DNA of 64,000 nt from Desulfuromonas sp. CSMB_57 (GTDB lineage: Bacteria > Desulfobacterota > Desulfuromonadia > Desulfuromonadales > Syntrophotaleaceae), in assembly GCF_020194955.2 (NCBI RefSeq), contig NZ_JAFCIY020000028.1, positions 32,069-96,068 of the forward strand. The letters run 5' to 3'. Positions 59,244-64,000 of the stretch are shown here, one piece after another. The notes under the pieces were generated by a model. That model had not been told where the DNA came from. It did no database searches and worked only from the letters and a program-made list of their open reading frames with translations. Position numbers and translations under genes: made by a program. How positions within the stretch are numbered: position 1 is the stretch's first letter; each line of letters begins with the position of its first letter.

Positions 59244-59275
59244 GTTCTGTCCGATGCTTTCCAAGGAGAAGAGCC

Positions 59276-60316
59276 ATGATACCTCAATTTCGCAATATGG
59301 TTTTTGAAGGCGGCGGGGTCAAGGGACTCGGCTATGTCGGAGCCATGCAGGTGCTGGCGCAGCGTGGTCTGCTGCAGCCCATTCAGCGGGTCGGCGGAAC
59401 CAGCGCCGGCGCCATCAATGCCCTGCTGTTCGCCTTGGGCTACGATATCCGCAGCCAGCGCGATATCATGTTCTCCACCGACTTTCGCCAGTTCATGGAT
59501 GACTCCTTCGGCCTCATCCGCGATATCCGCCGCCTGGCCAAGGAGTTCGGCTGGCACAAGGGGGATTTTTTCAACGCCTGGCTCGGCAAACTGATCAAGG
59601 AGCGCCTGGGCAAGACCCAGGCCACCTTTCGCGATCTGAAAAACGCCAAACGCCCCGATCTGTATGTTGTCGGCACCAACCTGTCCACGGGCTTTTCCGA
59701 GGTTTTCTCCATGGAGCGCAACGCGGATATGCCCCTGGTGACGGCAGTGCGCATCAGCATGTCGATTCCCCTGTTCTTCGCCGCCATGCGTCATGGCTCC
59801 CGCAACGACGTGTATGTCGACGGCGGGGTGATGCTCAACTATCCGGTGAAACTCTTCGACCGGCAACGCTACATCGATATGGAACAGGAAGCCGCGGCGG
59901 CGCGCTTCGTCGATTACTACAACCGCGAAAATGCCCGTTTCCTTCTCGACCGCCCCGAACGCAGTCCCTACGTTTACAACCGCCAGACCCTCGGCATGCG
60001 TCTCGATACGGTCGAAGAGATCGGCCTGTTCCGCTACGACGAGCCTCTGCAGGGCAAGAAAATCGACCATTTCAGTCAGTATGCCCGAGCCCTGATTACC
60101 GCCGTCATGCAGGTGCAGGAAAACATGCATCTGCACAGCGACGACTGGCAGCGCACCCTGTACATCAATACCCTGGACGTGAAGACCACCGACTTCGAAC
60201 TCAGCGACGCCAAGAAGACGGCCCTCATCGAGGAGGGTATCAAAGGGGCGGAAAACTATTTCCGCTGGTTCGAGGATCCGCTTGAAGAACCGGTGAACCG
60301 GCTGGCTGCGGGGTAA
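59276..60316 (+). CDS. Patatin-like phospholipase
   Basis: A 346-aa lipid acyl hydrolase. MVFEGGGVKGLGYVGAMQVL is the oxyanion hole, VGGTSAGAINALLF holds the nucleophile Ser (GTSAG), and VYVDGGVMLNYPV has the catalytic Asp of the DGG dyad. There is no signal peptide. It acts on acyl esters of phospholipids; exact substrate unknown. AAGGAG lies before the ATG. It heads a plus-strand series with two YbjQ-family genes and an M48 protease. Confidence 0.92.
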   Translation: MIPQFRNMVFEGGGVKGLGYVGAMQVLAQRGLLQPIQRVGGTSAGAINALLFALGYDIRSQRDIMFSTDFRQFMDDSFGLIRDIRRLAKEFGWHKGDFFNAWLGKLIKERLGKTQATFRDLKNAKRPDLYVVGTNLSTGFSEVFSMERNADMPLVTAVRISMSIPLFFAAMRHGSRNDVYVDGGVMLNYPVKLFDRQRYIDMEQEAAAARFVDYYNRENARFLLDRPERSPYVYNRQTLGMRLDTVEEIGLFRYDEPLQGKKIDHFSQYARALITAVMQVQENMHLHSDDWQRTLYINTLDVKTTDFELSDAKKTALIEEGIKGAENYFRWFEDPLEEPVNRLAAG

Positions 60317-60456
60317 GGGCACGGAATTTACCTGAGATTGGCCGACTTCATGCATATTTACCCGGCATCGTCGTTTGGAAACCCGGACCATGGCACCCTT
60401 CGCCCCGCTCTGTTGGTGGCGACCATTCAACCTCATATCGCAAAGGAGAACGCAGC

Positions 60457-60771
60457 ATGATCGTCACCAACGTCAATCACGTCCCCGGAAGAAAAATCCT
60501 CGAACACTACGGCATCGTCCAGGGCAGCACCGTGCGCGCCAAACATGTCGGCCGGGACATCATGGCCAGCTTCAAAAACCTGGTCGGCGGCGAACTCAAG
60601 GGCTATACGGAACTGCTCCAGGAAGCTCGCGAGGAGGCCACCCAGCGCATGACGACCCAGGCCCGCCAACTCGGCGCCAACGCCGTGATCAATGTCCGCT
60701 TCGCCACCTCCTCCGTCGCCCAGGGCGCCGCCGAATTGTTCGCCTACGGCACCGCGGTGCTGGTGGAATAA
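60457..60771 (+). CDS. YbjQ/UPF0145 family protein
   Basis: A 104-aa protein of the YbjQ family: VPGRKILEHYGIVQGSTVRAKHVGRD, GGELKGYTELLQEAREEATQRM and ARQLGANAVINVRFATS. Members form pentameric or decameric rings; function unknown, sometimes called heavy-metal-binding. AAAGGAG lies before the ATG. A membrane-anchored relative is encoded 12 bp downstream. Confidence 0.92.
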   Translation: MIVTNVNHVPGRKILEHYGIVQGSTVRAKHVGRDIMASFKNLVGGELKGYTELLQEAREEATQRMTTQARQLGANAVINVRFATSSVAQGAAELFAYGTAVLVE

Positions 60772-60783
60772 CGGAGGCGGGGC

Positions 60784-61260
60784 ATGGAATTCATCGTCAA
60801 TCATTTGGATCTCAGCCTGTTCGCGGTGCTGGTCACCGTCGGGTATGCGGCCGGAACCTTCGCCGAGCGTCGGCATTACGCCTCCATTCTGTCCCGGGAG
60901 CGGGCCCAACGCCAGTTTCAGGTCATGAACGCCGAAGCCTATTTCGCCGAGGGGCGGGTCAAGAATTCGTTCATGGTATCCGGCAGCGCCGTCATTTCCA
61001 TCGACTATTTCAAGCGCCTGCTCGCCATTCTGCGCAATATTTTCGGCGGCCGGGTCAAAGCCTATGAATCCCTGGTGGACCGGGCCCGGCGCGAAGCCAT
61101 CCTGCGCATGAAGGAAGAAGCCCTGACGCGCGGTGCCGACATGGTGGTCAACCTGCGTCTGGAAACCGCCGCCATCGGCAACGCGGCCAATCGGCGCGGC
61201 CGCATCGGCAGTGTCGAGGTGCTCGCCTACGGCACCGCTGTGACTTTGAACAAGACATGA
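60784..61260 (+). CDS. YbjQ-like protein with N-terminal membrane anchor
   Basis: A 158-aa relative of the preceding gene. One hydrophobic segment (about 9-27, LDLSLFAVLVTVGYAAGTF) precedes a YbjQ domain with RVKAYESLVDRARREAILRM and ALTRGADMVVNLRLETA. It probably places a YbjQ ring at the inner membrane. Its stop codon overlaps the start of the M48 protease gene (ATGA), so translation is coupled. Confidence 0.85.
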   Translation: MEFIVNHLDLSLFAVLVTVGYAAGTFAERRHYASILSRERAQRQFQVMNAEAYFAEGRVKNSFMVSGSAVISIDYFKRLLAILRNIFGGRVKAYESLVDRARREAILRMKEEALTRGADMVVNLRLETAAIGNAANRRGRIGSVEVLAYGTAVTLNKT

Positions 61261-62087
61261 AATACATCGCCCGGGAACTGACGGAAAACGTCAATGTTTC
61301 CAAGAGCCATCCCCTGGCCGAACTGGCCTGGCTGGCCGGGGGACTGCTCGCCGTGGTGGCCATTCTTTATCTCAGTCTGTGGTGGGTGGCCGACCGCATC
61401 GTGCCGCGGGTCCCCGTCCAGGTCGAAGTCTGGGCGGGGCAGCAGTTGATGGCACGGTTTCCCAATCGACCCGACCCGCAACTGACGGAGCGGGTGCGGA
61501 ATCTCGTGCGCCTGCTGCCGGCCGCATCGCCCCTGCATCGCTACGATTTCACCGTCAGTGTCATGGAGCAGGAGACCGTCAATGCCCTGGCCCTGCCGGG
61601 CGGGCGGATTGTAATTTTTTCCGGATTGCTGAAACAGATCGAATCGGAGAATGAACTGACCATGATCCTCGGTCACGAACTGGGCCATTACGCCCATCGT
61701 GATCACCTTCGCGGCATGGGCCGGGGGCTGGGCATGACCCTCGCTCTGGCCATGCTGTTCGGCCAGCACAGCCAGGTCGCCGGCATGGCCTCCAACCTGC
61801 TGATCGGCATGGAGATGCGTTATTCCCAGCAGCAGGAAAAGTCGGCCGATGCTTACGGCCTCGATCTGCTGGTGCAAACCTACGGCCATGCCGGCGGCGC
61901 GACGGATTTCTTCCTCCGTCTCGCCGACCAGGACGAGGGCAAGCTCGCCTACCTGCTGGCGTCCCATCCTCACCCGCAGGACCGAATCGCCGGCCTGCGG
62001 AAAATGATCGCCCGCCAGGGTTATGCCGTCGGCCCGACGGTTCCGCTGCCGGAAACCCTCGTCCACCAGTCCCGGGAATGCCCCTGA
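61257..62087 (+). CDS. M48 family zinc metallopeptidase
   Basis: A 276-aa membrane-anchored protease. An N-terminal hydrophobic segment (about 20-45, LAWLAGGLLAVVAILYLSLWW) is followed by the catalytic domain with LGHELGHYAHRDHL (HExxH zinc site) and QEKSADAYGLDLL (third ligand Glu). ASHPHPQDRIAGLRKM is the usual M48 C-terminal motif. It resembles HtpX/BepA-type quality-control proteases. It is translationally coupled to the YbjQ-like anchor protein. Confidence 0.93.
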   Translation: MKYIARELTENVNVSKSHPLAELAWLAGGLLAVVAILYLSLWWVADRIVPRVPVQVEVWAGQQLMARFPNRPDPQLTERVRNLVRLLPAASPLHRYDFTVSVMEQETVNALALPGGRIVIFSGLLKQIESENELTMILGHELGHYAHRDHLRGMGRGLGMTLALAMLFGQHSQVAGMASNLLIGMEMRYSQQQEKSADAYGLDLLVQTYGHAGGATDFFLRLADQDEGKLAYLLASHPHPQDRIAGLRKMIARQGYAVGPTVPLPETLVHQSRECP

Positions 62088-62111
62088 GGAAAAACCGGTG
62101 GCAGGCCGAAA

Positions 62112-62288
62112 TCAATGCGCGGTGGTCGGGCTGTCGGTTTTTGAGCCGGCAGAAACCCGCTGCTCGTCAAAAACCGTTCGATACCAGCTCCAGTAATAGG
62201 GCCGGTGGAGCACCGGCGTGACGGGATCCTCAGCCTTATGAATCGCCACCTCAGCCGAACCCTTGCCATCGATGCGATAAGCGTTCAT
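62112..62288 (-). CDS. Small hypothetical protein, 58 aa
   Basis: A short gene starting MNAYRIDGKGSAEVAIHKAED and continuing with an aromatic run (HRPYYWSWYRTVFDEQ). I do not recognise it. Its amino acid mix looks protein-like rather than a shadow, and no other gene covers this stretch. It is convergent with the M48 gene. A ribosome site is weak. Confidence 0.5.
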   Translation of the reverse strand: MNAYRIDGKGSAEVAIHKAEDPVTPVLHRPYYWSWYRTVFDEQRVSAGSKTDSPTTAH

Positions 62289-62355
62289 GGAAGGACCTGC
62301 TTTCTCCAAGGCGTGTCCGGCAATTATACCAGGCCGGGGATTACTTTATTTTACA

Positions 62356-62499
62356 GTAAACTATTCAGCATCGTGGAGCAGGGTCTCGCGCCGCCCTCCC
62401 CGAGGGCCGTATGAACCCATCCCTGGGGCTTGATGGTTGCCATCCTGTCGCCAGACACCCTCGGAAAGTGCGCCCCGAGCCCCTGTGCTGAACAGTTGC
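62356..62499 (+). mobile_element. 144-bp MITE-like element, copy 2
   Basis: A diverged copy of the element at 47221-47363: 10 substitutions and one extra base by my count. The ends have decayed slightly (GTAAACTATTCAGCA and TGCTGAACAGTTGC). It ends 21 bp before the start of a lipoprotein gene, so it may carry or break that gene's promoter. Same orientation as copy 1. Confidence 0.78.
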
Positions 62500-62520
62500 A
62501 TTTTGCCAAGGGATAATTCC

Positions 62521-63537
62521 ATGAAGGGTTTTTTCTTCTGCATGCTGGCAGGTCTGTGTTTGCTGCTGGCGGCATGCGGTGACCGCAACATCGATGATTG
62601 TGCAGGGCTTATGCGTGCCGGGGAGTTGGCAAGGCTGCGCGGCTTGCAAAAGCGGTTGCTGGAGGAACTCGATATTGAACTGCAGATTGTGGTGCTGGAG
62701 GTCCGTGCCGCCGACCTGGACCGGGAGGCCGTGAAGCAGTTTGAAAAACGCCGGATCGGTGCCCGCACCAAGGGCGCGCGCGGGGTTTTGCTGCTGGTCG
62801 ATCCGAACGGCCGCGAAGTGCGCATGGAGATCGGATACGATCTGGAAGGGATCTTTACCGATGCCTTGGTCGGATATGTGGAACAGAACCAGATGGCGCC
62901 GTTTTTTGCGGCGGGACGTGTCGGAGCAGGGATCGAGGCGACGGTGGAACTTCTGGTCGGCAAGGCCATGGGGACCATGGAAGAGGACGATTTTTTGCCC
63001 CGGGACAATGCGGGCCATCTGCAAAATCTCTCCGGCGGGGGCGGAGCGCGCAGTCAGATTGGGATCGGCGATGGCATCCCGGCAAAACCGAAACTCGACA
63101 ATCCGTCTGCGTTTGCGGCGCAGCCCTCTCCCGAATTGGCCCTGCAAGCCTATCTGCGGGTTTTACGCGGCGCGGTCAAGGATCCGGAGTTGGGCCTTTA
63201 TACCCTCGAAACACGCGATTTTTTCCGCACATGGCTGGTGACCGATGCCCAGCAGCATAACGAACTCCGTAACCTCGAATCCCATCTGGGACAAGGTCAG
63301 GTTCTGCAACGTGACGGTTTGGCCGTGATGCGGTTCCCCGTATCGGTGCGAAGCATGCCGCCCTACTTTCTGCGCAAAGGGGACGAGGGCTGGATGCTGG
63401 ATTTTGCGGCCATGAATGCGCTGATCGCCTTCAACCATCGCAATCAGTGGCATTTTCGCACCCTTGAACATCCTTTCAGATTCGCCTTCGAGGACTGGCG
63501 CTTTGACGGGCAAGGCTTTCCCCATCCGGCGCCATAG
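62521..63537 (+). CDS. TPM-domain lipoprotein
   Basis: A 338-aa protein with a lipoprotein signal (MKGFFFCMLAGLCLLLAAC, lipobox LLAAC). A TPM domain (Psb32/MOLO-1) spans about 20-140: ELARLRGLQKRLLEELDIEL, ARGVLLLVDPNGREVRMEIGYDLEGIF. A Gly-rich link (GGGGAR) leads to a C-terminal domain of unknown type. The envelope role is unknown. The start at 62521 is preceded by AAGGG, and a MITE-like repeat is just upstream. Confidence 0.85.
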   Translation: MKGFFFCMLAGLCLLLAACGDRNIDDCAGLMRAGELARLRGLQKRLLEELDIELQIVVLEVRAADLDREAVKQFEKRRIGARTKGARGVLLLVDPNGREVRMEIGYDLEGIFTDALVGYVEQNQMAPFFAAGRVGAGIEATVELLVGKAMGTMEEDDFLPRDNAGHLQNLSGGGGARSQIGIGDGIPAKPKLDNPSAFAAQPSPELALQAYLRVLRGAVKDPELGLYTLETRDFFRTWLVTDAQQHNELRNLESHLGQGQVLQRDGLAVMRFPVSVRSMPPYFLRKGDEGWMLDFAAMNALIAFNHRNQWHFRTLEHPFRFAFEDWRFDGQGFPHPAP

Positions 63538-63622
63538 GGGCGGTTGAATTCGCTGCAGGCTCGTACCCGGTTCCGCGTCGAAAGGAGGAGCGGCAGCGCC
63601 CCGCCCTTATTTTTTATAACAC

Positions 63623-63673
63623 TCACAGGTCCGTTTCGATGTTTTCCGGATCGATGGATTCAAGCTGGCGCAT
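63623..63673 (-). CDS. 16-codon mini-ORF with strong ribosome site
   Basis: MRQLESIDPENIETDL, with AAGGAG six bases before the ATG and beginning just after the stop of the 57-aa gene. It may be a true microprotein, a leader peptide or the remains of a longer gene. Support is only its ribosome site and position. The flanking 63538-63622 shows nothing else. Confidence 0.3.
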   Translation of the reverse strand: MRQLESIDPENIETDL

Positions 63674-63686
63674 GGAGAACTCCTTG

Positions 63687-63860
63687 TCAGTAGCTGTAGT
63701 TTTTCAGGGGAATGCGGCACAGAACCTGTAGCTTCTCCAACTCCCCAAGTTTGCGGGGCTTTTTGTCGTAGGTGAAGACCTCGACGATGCCGTAGCCCGT
63801 GTCTTCCTGCACCGGTCCGAAAGGGGTGAAGGCGTTATCGGCATTGATGTCGTTGGTCAT
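63687..63860 (-). CDS. Small hypothetical protein, 57 aa
   Basis: A protein starting MTNDINADNAFTPFGPVQED and ending RIPLKNYSY. It has no membrane span or Cys motif and I do not recognise it. It is followed after 13 bases by the mini-ORF, and preceded (67 bp) by a gene running off the right edge in the same direction, so the three may form one unit. Confidence 0.5.
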   Translation of the reverse strand: MTNDINADNAFTPFGPVQEDTGYGIVEVFTYDKKPRKLGELEKLQVLCRIPLKNYSY

Positions 63861-63926
63861 GCCTTCATACCCCCTCTTGTCCCTCTGTCTTCTACGCCAT
63901 ACTCTGCCGACAGGTAGATGCCATGA

Positions 63927-64000
63927 CTACAGTTCCCCCCGCCGAATCCGCTCGGCGTTGTCCTTGAACCACGCGAACAGGCCCAACTCGAACAGGGCGG
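63927..64000 (-). CDS. C-terminal end of an unidentified gene
   Basis: About 23 codons in frame to a TAG stop at 63927-63929, reading ALFELGLFAWFKDNAERIRR and a further few residues. The remainder lies beyond the right edge. The product cannot be told. Confidence 0.45.
   Translation of the reverse strand, partial: ALFELGLFAWFKDNAERIRRGEL

Overview
The window (about 60% GC by eye) looks like chromosome from a strictly anaerobic, diazotrophic member of the Desulfuromonadia (the Geobacter/Desulfuromonas/Pelobacter group). The reasons are the MoFe nitrogenase cluster with sigma-54 promoters, dense c-di-GMP signalling genes with a GEMM riboswitch, a giant 2-hydroxyacyl-CoA dehydratase activase-type protein, the carboxyspermidine polyamine route, a MucR/Ros regulator and a short ArgA-like acetyltransferase near argJ. 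The lineage call is inference from gene content; no 16S or tRNA gene is present.

Layout. 1-7.3 kb (minus strand): ubiB (partial), a phasin, an uncharacterised 788-aa protein, ruvB-ruvA-ruvC, yebC and a GlpX-type fructose bisphosphatase. 7.4-11.4 kb: glycerophosphodiesterase, Nfu, Bcp peroxiredoxin, a FadL-type porin and a methyltransferase. 11.4-18.3 kb: two paralogous HD-GYP/PilZ proteins flanking an AT-rich 680-aa PilZ protein. 18.6-29.4 kb: rarA, then on the plus strand nadK, recN, a GNAT protein, secA, argJ, deoC and deoB. 29.4-33.9 kb: a degenerate-receiver PilZ protein, mucR, and a c-di-GMP riboswitch with terminator in front of cheW-mcp. 33.9-41.4 kb: the 1421-aa activase, a phospholipase D lipoprotein, a GNAT protein and a ferritin-like protein.

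41.4-52.2 kb (minus strand) is the nitrogen-fixation region: nifH-nifD-nifK-nifX-fdxB-second nifX-like gene, then nifB-modA-modB-modC, then nifV. nifH and nifB each have a strong -24/-12 promoter and a leader that carries an intrinsic terminator. The hairpins before those terminators have loops that fit ANTAR-protein antitermination sites, so both operons are probably controlled twice: at initiation by sigma-54 and in elongation by an antiterminator. nifE and nifN are not in the window.

52.5-57.9 kb: polyamine genes speA, nspC and carboxynorspermidine synthase with an XRE-cupin regulator. 58-62.1 kb: an amidohydrolase, then patatin, two YbjQ-family proteins and an M48 protease. 62.1-64 kb: a TPM-domain lipoprotein and small edge genes. 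Two kinds of MITE-like elements are present: a 143-bp element in two copies (one inside the nif operon) and a 163-bp element whose terminal repeat supplies the speA stop codon. CTGAAG-type heptamer repeats lie at two intergenic sites.
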